Assembly: GCF_026151205.1 (NCBI RefSeq)
Contig: NC_087079.1
Span: 1,826,028-1,886,027, forward strand
Direction of reading: 5' to 3'
DNA: 60,000 nt
From: Bolinopsis microptera
Taxonomy: Eukaryota > Ctenophora > Tentaculata > Lobata > Bolinopsidae
Shown here: positions 42,479 to 55,296 of the stretch, one piece after another
Numbering within the stretch: position 1 is the first letter of the stretch
Layout of the letters: each line of letters opens with the position of its first letter
Position numbers and translations under genes: made by a program
The notes under the pieces: model-generated
Database searches by the model: none
The model's input: the letters and a program-made list of their open reading frames with translations, nothing else
What the model was told of the DNA's origin: nothing

Positions 42479-44345
42479 GACGTTATTGTCGATAAAAGCA
42501 GTGATTTCTTTATATGTTAAATTATCATTGCGCGCTACGTTTTTATGTTATTTTTCAGACATTTTGCCACAATTATACGTAAAAACGGAATCAAAATAAA
42601 TTGATTAAATAATCTTATTTGTAACGAGTTATTGGCTTAATCTCATCCAATAAGACAACTGTACATTACTCTACATACTATTTGGAACAGTAAACATTAA
42701 ATTTGCAGACCTAGCGAGATTAGTGCATACACTAATCTTACAACACGTGCCCTGGAACCGTCTGATTTGGTGCAATGTTACAACGCACAAGCACATGACC
42801 CTGCCATTATCATACGAGCTGAATGACGCACAACCTACGTACAGGACAAATATTTTGATACTGAAATATAAATCGTGCCATTCAGTTTTACCAGATAGTT
42901 ATAGGTAAGGTGTTGACATTAAGTTAAGTAAAAGAATGTTCGGATATCAACACCCTGTCGGAGCTGGATTGTGGTATGCTGTCTTTCAGAATACGCTACA
43001 TGGCCATATATCTAGCTACATATCACACAAGCTACTATAATTGTAGTGCTGAGACAACCTGCTTACATCCACCAAAAATCATTATGCCTTATTTGGTATA
43101 AACTGAAACCCCGTATAAGGACTAATTATGTGCAGCACAATCTGGTTTGAATACTGGAAAATAGCATAAAGCAAGTAGTTCCCGACCAGTATACAATACC
43201 ACTGCTGAATCCAGTAGTGCTGTACTTTACCTACTCAGTAGTGTGCTTCTAAAATACACCTACAATATAGGTTAATATATTTGATTGTCTAGAGATAGCC
43301 TAAACGTTGTGGTTACAGGGGTGTGCATTGTTGTGACTGAACTGTGCTCTAATCGTGGGCACACTAAACGATGTGTCTTTATTATCTGATCCAACAATGT
43401 ACTGTGTGTAAGAGTATAAGCTACAACTCTACAACAGGATTAAAAGTCTAAATTTCATCTGTCATCATGTAGGTCCTTAGACCTTAATATTTCAAGTGCA
43501 TAAATTAGTTTCATAATAATTAACTATACTATACAACTTTTAGTAAGGCTATCACTATCTATAATCTATAATTTTAGTAGAATTTTCCCCAGGTACAAAT
43601 TGACCCACTATCCCAGATACATCAATCAAACACATGCTGATTATGATCCATTGATTATCCTAACAATTCCCAGCAAACTCCACACTGCTGATTGGTTACC
43701 AAGCGTGCTGTCTTGGCTCCATTTCCAGTTCGATTAGTCAAATCATTAACTTATTGACACAAGCGCTACATGTTAATCTGGTTTGCATGTGTGCGTGTGC
43801 AGCTGGAAATAGATGTAAATCTAATCTGCACATGTTGGCAGATGCTAGTTGTTTTACAGGTAGTTTTAATATTGCAGTTTAGATTCAGGACGTTTTTCTT
43901 AGAGTTGAGATCTCTATGATAATACATAAATTATGGGAATAAATTACAAACCACTTATAAGAGATTACGTACAATAAACAACTCGACACTAACCATCTAG
44001 CACTGCTGCACACTGTAGAATTAATAACTTTTGTTTTATACAATATACATTTCCCAACATCACTACTTGGATCCACCACAAAAATCTGTTTTACAGAAAC
44101 CACACATTTCACAAAGAACCACATGTTTTCAAGAAAGCACGTGCTTAACAGAAACCACGTGTGACGTAGCACCACAAGTTGTCAACAGGAGAGAGTCTGC
44201 AGTAGTTGTTAAAACCACCCCCACATTGTCTAATTGCTCCTCGTTAGAAGCCAGGTATTAGCAGTTACCAAACATTACAGTCTAGGTTTTATAGGATATA
44301 GGTTTTATTAGACTGTGTTGAGTGTGGTGTAGCAGGGTTTAACAG

Positions 44346-44393
44346 CACGTGGTATTGTGATGACGTCACGTGGTATTATGATGACGTCACGTG
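44346..44393. promoter_or_regulatory. Tandem CRE plus E-box cluster
   Basis: CACGTG at 44346, then two 21-bp repeats each containing TGACGTCACGTG (44361-44372 and 44382-44393). TGACGTCA is the palindromic CREB/ATF site and CACGTG the canonical E-box; they overlap by two bases in both copies. Further CACGTG words occur at about 44139 and 44156. It lies about 640 bp downstream of the FBXO30-like stop, in the spacer shared with the glutaredoxin-like gene's upstream region. Confidence 0.55.
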
Positions 44394-44862
44394 GTGGTGA
44401 CAACACCATATTCTGTGTACTGTGCTACATTTTAGTAATTGTTGTCTGTATTAAGCAGTTGTACGAATTCGTGGTTGGTGAGTTTCCAAAAACCATTGTG
44501 GTAAGAAATGAAAACAATTGATTGTAGTTCAGCAATGAAATTAAAGCCAATAAATAATTATACATATTAGTAAGTATCATGATACTATTATATACAACGT
44601 CAAAATTCATCGGAGAAATTGTTGAATAAATCAATATTAAATATTTTTCAGAGCTCTTTCATCTATAAATAAACTTGTAGTTGAAATATACAAATAAAAG
44701 TAAAACAGCAATAAAAGAATCACGTGTTAAAAACAGAGAAAAACGGTTCGCATGATCACACAAATATAACTCAGCTAAATTTCTCAGATTATATAAAGTA
44801 ATATTTCTCAAACAATTCCCAGAAAAGCAATAAAACCCGTCACACACACAAACACACCCACA

Positions 44863-44998
44863 TCCAGAAAGACGGCAGATGAGCAGATTATCTGCGCGGA
44901 AATTTGGTGCCAAAAAGGAAATTTTTCGAAGACCTGACCTTTATTTCCCTTTTTATTTTTATTTGTTTTAGGACAATTTAAAACTTTCTGGATGTGGG
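44863..44998. repeat. Inverted repeat with CA-rich ends
   Basis: CACCCACATCCAGAAAG near 44862 is mirrored by CTTTCTGGATGTGGG ending at 44998, and both flanks continue in CA-rich sequence. It could be a small foldback element. Confidence 0.6.
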
Positions 44999-45029
44999 CA
45001 AACACACACACACGTAACACCTGTACCGA

Positions 45030-48000
45030 CTAAAAATTACGTATAATAACGGAGGGGTCTATGATGGGGTGTCCGTAGACCTGGGCGAGGTCCGCGCGGT
45101 GTTCCGTGCGCACATTCCACGGACACTTGTTCATGTGAATTGAAATATGGGGGTTGTCTGCTAGTTCCCACTCCAGCGTATTCGTTAGGGAGGCGGTGAT
45201 ACCCCAGTTCGCCTGGAAATATGGGGTTAATTTATCAAACTCTTCTGATATGCGGCACATTATCTCTTTTCTTGAAGGATGTTGGTTGGATTACTACTAT
45301 TAGTGGTTAGTACTACTACTGTAGGATATTTATATACAATTTGTAAGTAATACTTGATTAATGATTAATAAATTCCAAAGCAGCTGCGTACATGCAAATG
45401 GAAACGAACATTTATTAGCATACACATGCACATGCATACAATTAATTCAGCAGTAACAAATAAAGTAAACATGCAGATTACTGGGAAAGTACAAGAGACA
45501 GCAGCTCTGAGAAAAGACGAAAGAGTGATTAACAGAGAGACAATATTGGACAGAAAGAGACAGCGACTTCACGACATCTATTCTTACCGATTTGACTAAA
45601 AGGATCTGAAAAGCATTTAAACATCCAGATAAACAATATAATTTGTCCATTATGTTCACTTTCTAAACATAATAAGTTATAAAGGTTAATTTAATGAAAC
45701 ACAGCTCATCTCTATATTTGTCGTGCATTTATATTTTATAGTGCATTTGTCGTGCATTTGTCGTGCATTTGTCGTGCATTTGTCGTGTATATTGTACTGG
45801 TTTTGTTTTCTCACAAATACACCTTGTTACTCGCTAATACACGCCCAGTAATCAGACTGATTGATTGTAAACGTGATAAACTAGGATTAGTAGTCTACAA
45901 CAAGCACACTCAGTATGTAAGATGTGGTCCAGAAATTACATGCATTAGAGCATAGTCTGAGCTTAGGAAAATCAAGCATCAATACAATGTCGTTAACAGT
46001 CAACATCAACTGTATACTTTGAGAGGATACAAATTCATTTGTTTTAGTTTAATTGTATCCAATAAAATATCCAAACAAACAAAAATCAAAATAAAAACAT
46101 GCAACAAACCTCCGGTCTAGGCTCCCAGCGCTTGCATGCAGCAAAGGAGCAGCTAATACTAACAAGCGTGCGCATGTCATCGCTTATTACCTTGCGCTGT
46201 TTGTCCCAGAGACGCGGTCCCAGTCCGCGCGTCCATCGCTTGTGCGCGAGACCCCGGGATTGGAGGAGCTGCGCAGAGATAGTGTGGTGAAGGAAGGAGA
46301 CGGAACAGAGTTGGGCTAGAGTGTAGCTGTCGCAGTATTGACCTGTAGGAATGTGGTGTTAAAGGAATATTTGAGGAATCTCACTTTTTAAGGAATTTAC
46401 AAGTTTTTATCAGTTTACTCGCCAACATTTTGCTGGTCAATGGCTTGGTCTAGGATAGGTAATCCAGGTAAGCAGTGACATCTACATGTTTTGATTTACA
46501 TTTTCCAGTACAAATACGAAATTAGTTTGATAGCTCACAATCTTGGATAAATAGATTAAAACTTTCACGCTAAAGTCACGTGATAGGTGTATTTATAAGG
46601 AGGATGACAAATGATATCATCAGGAGTGAAACAAGACACGTGACTTGTTTGTAAATGATACTATCGGTCGACTAGGTTTATAAGTGAAACTATTGGTGAA
46701 CTTTAATTGCGTCTAAGGTAGTTAATGACAGGTATATAACGAGTTAGTGGCGGCGTCTAGTCTGTGAATTTAGGTGTTGAAAATGTGGAATTTAAACAGG
46801 AAAATTTGAGATGAGGGTGACTCCGTGACTAGTGAAATTACAAATTTACAAAATACAAAAATATAAACTACTATATGCATAGTACGGAACAATTAATTCA
46901 TTTAAAGATAAAAACGCCCAAACTAATATGCTGCCACGTGAATTTTGATTTTATTTAATTTAAATTTTAACAAATAATTTGATCACTGACCGATAAGACA
47001 CCAGATCTCAGCTGGTAGCTGAGGAATATAACATGAAGTAGGGGCGGGGAGTTCCTCCTTAGTTCGCAGATAAAACACTCCCAAATCGTCATCAAATTTC
47101 ACCTGATAGCAACGTATTTAGGGGGCCGGTATAATTTACTGGCATAGTTTACTTTTGGAGACAACTTCTTATAAATAGGATGCAATATCTCGAGATCCAC
47201 CTAAATTACACCTAAATTGCAGTTTCTCACCTCCTGTTTTCCTCCCTTAGGTTGTATTCTTATCTGGTAATGTTCACATCCGTAAGCTGATAAGGGACAT
47301 CTTTCTATCATCCACCCGTCCATTATACCTGGACAAAAGCTTTTGTGATTCGAAGGGGAATATTGCACCCAGTCTAGAATTCTAAGTTCATAGAGGCCTT
47401 TTGACGAGGTATTGCTTTATTGCTGTTAGGTTGCCCAGTCTCGTGCAGTTGCTAATGAGTATGAGGCACGTGATTAATGAAAAGTTACTGCTCAGGGAAA
47501 GTTAATCACTGCTGACTGCACTGGTTGGAACTTACACTAGTCACTAAGATGATATATAATTACGCTGGATGAGCCTATTCTCCAGTTCAAAAGTTCCATT
47601 TCTAAAAAGAGCAGGAGGAAGTTAGAAACATATGATATTGTTATGAAGGGTCCCCTCTAGGATGTTACGGTTTAACTCCACAGCCCTGAATATGAAACAC
47701 TTCTTACTACAACTACTACTACTACAACTACTATTACAGCCCTACAACTACTACTACAAATACTATTACAGCCCTGTACCTGCCATGATCCGGTTATGAA
47801 CAGTGTCCGCATGGGCAGACACCTGATCTCTACGTAACATCTGCCCACAGGAGAGATGTAGACTAGCCTCTGATCTGTGGAGAAGAGGGAGGTTGTTGAT
47901 TGCTATGATGTTATAACAGGAGAAGGAGGGTTCAATCCGCGCGCACTGAAACAGAGGGTTGTGGGATCTATTGTATTAAGTGATTGTTAGTGTTTATAAA

Positions 48001-51000
48001 CTCAATGTCCAGTTTTGTGATTGTTAGTGTTTATAAACTCAATGTCTAGTTTTGGTAAAGTAAATGGCGGGTTCAATGTAGCTTATATACCCCTATAATC
48101 TATATTACTATAATATTGAATGTTCTCTTAAACATATGGGTTGTTTTCTGCGGAATCAACGCACCGATGTGTCCAGCTTTTAGAATCTTTAAAAGATTTT
48201 ATGAATGTGACTTACGACTTCTTTGTCTTCGTGAGAGCTGCCAAATAGACATTTATCAACTTCAGTTGGGTTGGGAACCTTCTGTTCTCTGATATGAACC
48301 TGTGGGCACTATGGCTTAGCGGAGAGTTCATTTATAGTACATTTAATATTAGGAGTCAGGTGGTATTTGAATAGCTTTAATATTAAGTAAAGTTGATAGA
48401 TTCTTGGAATATCGAAGCGAATCAAAGAATGTAAGCATCAATAGTTGAAGCATTCCGACAGAAACTATCGTTTGATGCCTTTTGCATATTGCTCAAACTT
48501 CAAAGAATCACTTTATTTACGCTAAAGCATGTATTTGAGAGCAAACAGTTTGTTAAAACATGTGTTGGACGTTTGATATTGGCACTTAAGAGTTATCTAC
48601 GTCTTGTAAGTATTCATCGGCATTCTTTAAATATTTTTATAGCAAGCATAACTAGGCTAAGAACCTGGCTAAGAATCTGGCTAAGAATCTGGCTAAGAAC
48701 CTGGCTAAGAACTTGGCTAAGAACCTTGCTAAGAACCTTGCTAAGAACCTTGCTAAAAACTTGGCTATATTTCTGTATTCAGAGCTTGAGTTTTTAAATT
48801 TGTTCAAAACTATTTTCATAGATCGCGTGAGTTTAAACATTGTAGTTTTTATTAAGGAGCATATTATCGACAGGCAAAGTGAAACAAGGCAAAATATTGG
48901 TGAAACTAATGAAACAATCGACGTTTCGACACTCATTGGCCTTTTAAATACTTAGTAAAAGGCCAATGAGTGTCGAAACGTCGTTTATTTCATTAGTTTT
49001 CACCAGTCATTTGCCCTGTTTTACTTTGTCTGTGGAGAGCTGTGATGCTTCCTACTAAACACCACAAAACTATTTTGCACAACTTTACCTGAACAAGTTT
49101 ATTTTTATCAAAAAATGTTTGTTTATCTGCATGTAAAAGCTCTATTATCTAAAGAAGCTGAGAAACTGTACCTTACCTTTACTTTGTTGGGTAGCTTATT
49201 AGCGATAAGGAACATGGGTTTAGTCCAGTGTAGAGGAGCAGGAGGAGTGTACGCCGCGCAGTTCTGCAGGAATGTGGGTACTGGCGTCATGTAGGGAGGC
49301 CGCCTGCAGCCTGGCGGCTTGCCAAGTGCGGTACTGGTCCGGTACCACTGTAGTGAACCGGGGGCCGGGTGTGCGGGGTTGTAGGAGTAGCTGTAGTCTG
49401 AGAAATAGTGAGTTATTGGTAACTGTGAGGAGGAGCACTGGGTTATTTGTCCCGGTAATTTGGTTAAGTTGTCGTGTTATTGAACAACTAGATACATACA
49501 CAGGGGTGGTATCGGATATCATCATAAATGACCTGTACTATCTCCGAGTTTGACTTATCAAGTTAATTGGTTACCCTTCTTTTTGCTGTAAATTAGGTTA
49601 ATTAGGTATGGAGTATGGACTGTTAGCCAGCTACTCTAGGATGTAAAGAATATTTAGAATTATAACCTCAAAATAAGATATGGGTGGTCTATATTCTAAA
49701 CAAAGCTACAGTCTACAATAGCTTATAAGCTTTATGAATAAAGTTACAATAGTCTGCGAAAAAGCATTCTTGTATTTTATCAAAGCCGGATTCGTGGAAA
49801 TATGACGGGCTCATTTGTCTTAAGACGCTTAAGAGGATACCTGGCATTTAAAGTCTGACAGTCTCTTACAATCTCCAGAAAAATCTAAATCCTTATTTGT
49901 TCACAACTGGCTGTTTTACAGATTCATTGACGTAGGCATTGTCGCGATCTAAAGGATAACGAGTGACTGTATTAGCAAGTCTACAGTAAGATGCCACACT
50001 TCTCCCTAGTGGCCACACAGTGTCCAATGTCCACTGTATTGGCTAATACTAGACAAATAACGAGACGTTACTCTTTATCACTGGTCAGGAGAAAACAGTG
50101 GACTCGATGAAATAAGCTGCTAAGTTAGCTTGAAGGCCAGTTAGTTTATTCCAGCTTTTCATCTATAGGTAAAACAAATCCTTTATATTATGGAGCCAGG
50201 CTGTGGCTACACCTGGTTAAGACGCTTACATCTCATAATACTCAATAAACATAATGGATTCGTAGTGTTGTAAGTAGTTTAAGAGATCTCAATGATCATG
50301 GTTTCACATTGCTCATCATTTGGTTAACAGTATAAACCTTGTGTACAGTGCGCACGTGCACAACTCTACATATCACGTGACAGTAAGATGGCTCACTTCC
50401 TCGTAATGGCCTGTCTACACTCTACACACATGTATAAGAGGGGGTGTACTGCCTAATGTGCGCACCTTACCACTGTTATAGGCTGCACCTCCTCTCGTAG
50501 GCAGAGATTCAGGGAACAGTGAGGACTGCCTAATGTGCGCACCTTACCACTGTTATAGGCTGCACCTCCTCTCGTAGGCAGAGATTCAGGGAACAGTGAG
50601 GAACCTTACCACTGTTATAGGCTGCACCTCCTCTCGTAGGCAGAGATTCAGGGAACAGTGAGGAACCTTACCACTGTTATAGGCTGCACCTCCTCTCGTA
50701 GGCAGAGATTCAGGGAACAGTGAGGAACCTTACCACTGTTATAGGCTGCACCTCCTCTCGTAGGCAGAGATTCAGGGAACAGTGAGGACTCTTACCACTG
50801 TTATAGGCTGCACCTCCTCTCGTAGGCAGAGATTCAGGGAGGAACTCTTGAGTCTAACTCTCCCTGGACTCTTAGTGAGATTCAGGGAACACTCTCTCTC
50901 TCTCTCTCCCTCTCTCTCCCTGGACTTATTAGTGTGAGAGTGCGTGTGTTAAATATAAGGTCCCTGGACTCTAGAGTGGAGCTCGATTTGATTAAACTGT

Positions 51001-54000
51001 TACCCCTGCAGGAGGCCAGGGTGTGTTTCTGATCAAATAATGTTTACTCTTATGTCTTAACTCTTGGCTGAAAATATGCTGAAAACGTGGGTACCTACAT
51101 ATTTTAACCTAACTTCTTTGTAAGGATAATTGGCAGCAACCAAGTACCAACTTGTTCAAGATATCAGATATCTGATAATAGGTTTATAGAAATGTGCTAA
51201 AATGGAAAACCCGCTACCAGTGGACGATGACCAGTGTTTAGAACTTTAGAAGATTAGAAAACACTCTGGACCTTTAATCTTTGTACATACCATTAAAATC
51301 AGCTCAGGAATAGTGTACAAAACTAATCTCCAGATCCAGGTCATGTCATTAAATAAACCTCTTGGAGGGAGGGCCTACACTTCTACCACCCTGCTACCCA
51401 CTCTTTTTAGCTCGCCTCACATCAGATTTACCCGGACTAAAGAACACGCACACTAGAGGGGAGTTCACACACAGACCTGATTGTGCCTGTGTGTAGTAAG
51501 TGTAATGACCATTTAACCCTCCTATACTTTAACTCTACATTTGCATAATCCCTCGTGCCCTGGATTTGCTGTAGCTGTTAGAGGCTTTAGAGGCATTGCT
51601 AGAGGCTTTAGACAAAGGTCTATGTGTTTGAGCAAGTGTATGCAAAATGAAAATTAGCTGTTACAATGTGTATTATCTATAGGTACATTGTGACATTTGG
51701 TTAATATATGGACGATGAGCTGTTGGACGCCGGACGGGTTATGCAATGTTTCCTTGTACATAATGCATATTGTTACGTGCCAAAACATGATAATGAGCAT
51801 AATAACATGTGAGCAGCAGATAGTTATGTAGCTTGTTACTATTAATAGCTCAAGGAAGTGGCGCTGTCTACTTCTTCTAGTCCCTCCCGGACTATAACAT
51901 AAGATAACACTTCTCACAAGACTACATGAGGTTTTATAGTTATTATTAAAACAATATGAGTGATGATATCAGATATGTAGTGTTGTGTGAGGGGTGAATA
52001 AAGATAAATTTCTTTGAAGCTCTTTAGTCCTTGAGAAGAGAATATAGATAAGACAATAACACAACAGCACTGTGTATATAGAACGTGTAAAGTGTTGTCA
52101 CACGATAATAGATGCTGAGACCATGCTAGGTATATGTTAATTTATTAACATTAATTTCAAAACGATAAACTTGAAAATACTCACTGAAATTGTCTCTTCC
52201 AATTTCTACATCCTGACAAGCCTTAATTCCTTTCTTTCCAGTGTACCGGAGCAGTTTCTTATTACCTGAAAATACACACTTATAAATTTATTATATTCAA
52301 TTAACAGCTGTCTTGTTGGACAGTGCTTAATTTTTGTTTCCTAGTTTCACCGAAACTTGACGTGGTAAAGAGAACTTTTCAGTGTCAGATTTGTTCACGC
52401 CTGTCGTCAATAAAAAAACACCAATTTTTGGAGCAAGCGACAATTTCAATTTTCTGGGACTTTGATAACTCAGCTTTCCACAGAAGGTATTGAGAAGTGA
52501 TAGGTACGTGATAAAAGCTAACATTACCTCGTTTTTGATCAAAGAAAGTGAGAGCTAGATCAAGCTGTCTTGAACAGTCTTTTGGTCTTCTTAGGAATTG
52601 AGAATGGTTTGGGGCACTGTCCTGCAACATCTTCCTTACCCACTGATGAAAGTGAACATTTTATAAATCTGACTAAATGGTACAAATGATAAAACAACCA
52701 ACTTTTCTTTTCTGATGAATTTAATTTTATGAAGTTCAAATATCAAGGAAAGTTGTTTATATGCGCTCACCTGGAAACAGCAAATAACAACATAAGCTGG
52801 ACACACACTGAGATGTGCGGACATCTGGTACCGAACCACCTTCATAGTACATCCACTCTCTGCATTGATACAGCTAACAACCTCCAGAGGGCACACCAGA
52901 GTGTGATCTTTAGTTTTACACTCATGGAGTCGTGCATGACATCCTGTCTTACAATACACCACTGGACACTGAGGTTTTTAAATGTCAAAGAATATGAGAA
53001 ATGAAACTTTGTCCAATTCAGCTGGTTTGAAAAAAACATAACATTTAATACAATAATTACAAATCGTACTTCAAAACAAAAGTGTTACTAAAGAATACCA
53101 GAACAGTTCTCAAAACTGTTTTCTTCTATTGATTCCATAATTACCTTACTCGGGAATATTATAGCGGGTTAATTTATGACTGGGAAAATTAATAACCGGG
53201 AAAAATATGGCGGAATTTCCCAAAACCCGCCAAATTATCCCGGTCATGTATTTACCGGTGGCCGACCTTTCAAGTTTTTTTTCAGAGGTCAACAAATTTT
53301 CAACCGAAATTTCTGTTTTTGTTACTTGTTAAAGAAGTTATTTCAATTTACAGTTACTGATATTACTCAGAAATAGAAAAAAAGACACGTCTAGTATTTA
53401 AAAGAAAATAAATCTATAGCAATAATAAGTCAAATCTTCATTAAAGCGTATTCTCATTCTCATTATCGCTAATGTCCCCTCCATTATCATTATTGATATC
53501 CCCCTGCTGCTGACCGTCAAATTCGAAGTTGTATTGTTGTCTTAACAAGACTTTCATTTTGTCCGCTAATGGGGCTACTGCTCTGAAGGTCAGCCGGAGC
53601 TTAATTTCCTGCCCACCGCATGGTATTGGGGAACGTCTTGGCTTTGCATCTTCAACTGCTCCAGTAATCAATCCACCGTGGACCATGAAATAGTGGCACA
53701 GTTTACTCACTTCATGGGCAAGAAAAGTGGGAATCACGGTCTACCCTGAAATCTGATTTCTATAACCAAATTGTGATTTTTATAACGAAATTATGGTAGC
53801 AACCGCCAATAAAGTTACAGCCCTCCATCCACTGCCTCAGAAGTCTTCTCTAGCACATATGAGACTTCAGGTAAAATATGATGATCACCACCCCCTTGGA
53901 ACCCCATAATCTGAGTCGGCGGGTTTTTTTATGACTGGTAAAATTTTTGACCGGGAAAAATATGGCGGAATCTTCCAAAACCCACCACTTTATCCCGGTT

Positions 54001-54089
54001 ATAATAATCCCGAGTAAGGTACTTAGCAAACTTACCTCGCTTTTCGTGCAGTAAGTGTAGAAGCATTTGTTGCAGTGGCTGTGGTCCAT
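45030..54089 (-). CDS. FBXO30: FBXO30/FBXO40-like F-box and TRAF-type zinc-finger protein
   Basis: Ten exons with consistent phases: 54089-54036, 52968-52771, 52642-52528, 52265-52185, 49397-49177, 47945-47780, 47328-47231, 47102-46991, 46342-46191 and 45212-45030; 459 residues. It starts MDHSHCNKCFYTYC, then a TRAF-type finger (GCHARLHECKTKDH, VSCINAESGC, HLSVCPAYVVICC), a linker with LDLALTFFDQKR, a second Cys/His unit (CGQMLRRDQVSAHADTVH, GWMIERCPLSAYGC), an F-box (LPAEIWCLIG, SYTLAQLCSVS, QLLQSRGLAHKRW) and the C-terminal HMNKCPWNV. All elements occur in this order in FBXO30/40; the human proteins are 700-750 residues, so the linker is shortened here. The role is substrate adaptor of an SCF (Skp1-Cul1) E3 ubiquitin ligase. 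No frame defects. Confidence 0.93.
48654..48769. repeat. 12-bp minisatellite (GGCTAAGAAYYT)
   Basis: About nine and a half units of GGCTAAGAACCT and variants, within an intron of the FBXO30-like gene. Because the unit is a multiple of three, both strands show artificial open frames (AKNL and FLAR repeats); these are not genes. Confidence 0.95.
48870..49033. repeat. Long hairpin, about 77-nt arms
   Basis: CGACGTTTCGACACTCATTG at 48929 onward is mirrored after a 9-nt loop (48947-48955) by CAATGAGTGTCGAAACGTCG. The match continues outward with small differences through ACTAATG and GGCAAA to ACAGGCAAAGT/ACTTTGTCTGT. It is a foldback element (MITE-like) right after the 12-bp minisatellite. Confidence 0.93.
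50448..50840. repeat. 62-bp tandem repeat, six units
   Basis: TTACCACTGTTATAGGCTGC starts at 50467, 50544, 50606, 50668, 50730 and 50792: one 77-bp step, then exact 62-bp steps. The longer first unit contains an additional GACTGCCTAATGTGCGCACC. Units are almost identical, so amplification is recent. It lies in an FBXO30-like intron. Confidence 0.97.
50889..50930. repeat. CT microsatellite
   Basis: CTCTCTCTCTCTCTCCCTCTCTCTCCC tract (given in overlapping short words CTCTCTCTCT and CCCTCTCTCTCCC) directly after the 62-bp array. Confidence 0.95.
53142..54021. mobile_element. 880-bp TIR element in FBXO30-like intron 1
   Basis: TACCTTACTCGGGAATATTA at 53142 is mirrored by TAATAATCCCGAGTAAGGTA ending at 54021. 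Inside each end lies a subterminal block of about 70 bp (ATGACTGG, CCGGGAAAAATATGGCGGAA, TTATCCCGGT) in direct orientation. The right end is only 14 bases from the donor of FBXO30-like exon 1. TA sits at both outer ends. The interior has an open minus-strand frame. Confidence 0.8.
53441..53737 (-). CDS. Small ORF inside the TIR element, unknown
   Basis: A 98-codon frame reading KLCHYFMVHGGLITGAVEDA, then PRRSPIPCGGQEIKLRLTF, with an Asn/Asp-rich end (GDINNDNGGDISDNENENTL). Composition is protein-like rather than random, and it lies wholly between the element's inverted ends, so it is probably part of an element-encoded protein. I cannot name the family. It is much shorter than a transposase, so likely a truncated remnant. 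Confidence 0.4.
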   Translation of the reverse strand: MIPTFLAHEVSKLCHYFMVHGGLITGAVEDAKPRRSPIPCGGQEIKLRLTFRAVAPLADKMKVLLRQQYNFEFDGQQQGDINNDNGGDISDNENENTL

Positions 54090-54435
54090 TGGAAAATGAA
54101 CCAATGCACTTTAAAGGCTAATAAGTATCGTCCACTACATCATACTAACTATAACTGATTAAGACAACTGTTATACCAAATCGTTCTGAATTAAGCTAAC
54201 AAAATATGTGTAAAATAAATGTAAATTACAAACAAACTCAACCAATAGAATTTGGGGGCCTAATTAAAGTTTTCTTTTTTGTCACACTTCTCTTTTTGCT
54301 GCTTCTGTAAGGGGAAAACAGAGCACATGTTTAAAACAAGATGTAAAAGAAAAAATCTGTTCAATTGATGACATACCCAAACTTCGACTTTAATAAAATA
54401 ACTGACAGCTAATAGAAGTTGTGTCTTTGTGTCTT

Positions 54436-54436
<1 letters not shown>

Positions 54437-54467
<31 letters not shown>
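54437..54467. repeat. GT microsatellite
   Basis: Uninterrupted GT run of about 27 bases at 54441-54467, preceded by two GTGTCTTT words. Confidence 0.97.
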
Positions 54468-55296
54468 AGATTAGTTGCAATATTATACATTAGATTTAAA
54501 CTATAGCAATACCAGTAAAAGTATACTTTCAACACTACTATACAACAAATGATTTGAGTTCTGATGAAGTTTTTGTGACAGAGAAATGATCAACTAATTT
54601 TATTCTTCCAATATTTTGGCGTATAATTTGATCAGCAGACCAGCTGCTAGAAAACATATCCAACTGGCAACATACAATATTCGGCTAATAAATAGTCACC
54701 AATCATTCAACTTAAAAGTATATAAAAGCATCAATTCGGATATCTGAGGATGTTGAGTATCCACAATATCTCATAAAACAGAAATAGTGTCAAAAGAATC
54801 TTGTCACACTTTTAGATTTAAAACATATTTGACCACCAAATCGCAATAGGATAACTAGGTATCAACTGTAAAACGGAATGATAAGTTTGAACTAACAATA
54901 GTATTCACTAAAAATATTCATAATGACCATTTCCCAATATAGTGTAGATAACATACCCTTACTCATTATAATTGGTCGAAAGTTTGGCACAGCTATTATA
55001 CGACCAAAGTTCATCAATTAAATTCAATCTTACTTATCATTTACCGTATAATGTTAGTAAAATACAATTTAGTAAAATAAAATTGCTATTTTCCACAGAA
55101 GAATTAATACATATTGAATTATAAATATCGGATAATTTCATTAATAATCATTAAAAGTTGCTTTGTAAAATCAAAAACGAAAAGCCGTACGCTGAACGCG
55201 CGCGGCATCTTATCGGCAGCTGCCTAACTTGTAATAGCTAACATCAAAGCCGCCGTTTGAGTACGACAAACGATGACACCACCACCAGCCCTTATA
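54468..55296. other. Intergenic, no gene recognised
   Basis: AT-rich sequence upstream of the FBXO30-like gene. No coding region or repeat that I can define. Confidence 0.5.

Larger units (their letters stand above)
41789..45029. other. Intergenic between the glutaredoxin-like gene and FBXO30-like 3' end
   Basis: No coding region that I can support. It includes a CpG-rich segment (42415-42478), a tandem CRE/E-box cluster (44346-44393) and an inverted repeat (44863-44998). The short frames near 43885-44261 lack domain or exon signals. Confidence 0.5.

Noticed and set aside
43885-44261. Frames of 76-96 codons near the CRE cluster
   Set aside because: No domain, poor composition and no splice context linking them to a gene.
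47329-47400. Longer version of the seventh FBXO30-like exon (GLYELRILDWVQYS)
   Set aside because: The acceptor TTTTGTCCAG ending at 47329 is stronger and the shorter exon gives the spacing seen in FBXO30/40 before GWM-RCPL.
48489-48955. Open frames with LRTWLRIW, AKNLAKNL or FLARFLAR repeats
   Set aside because: Artefacts of a 12-bp minisatellite, which is open in several frames on both strands.
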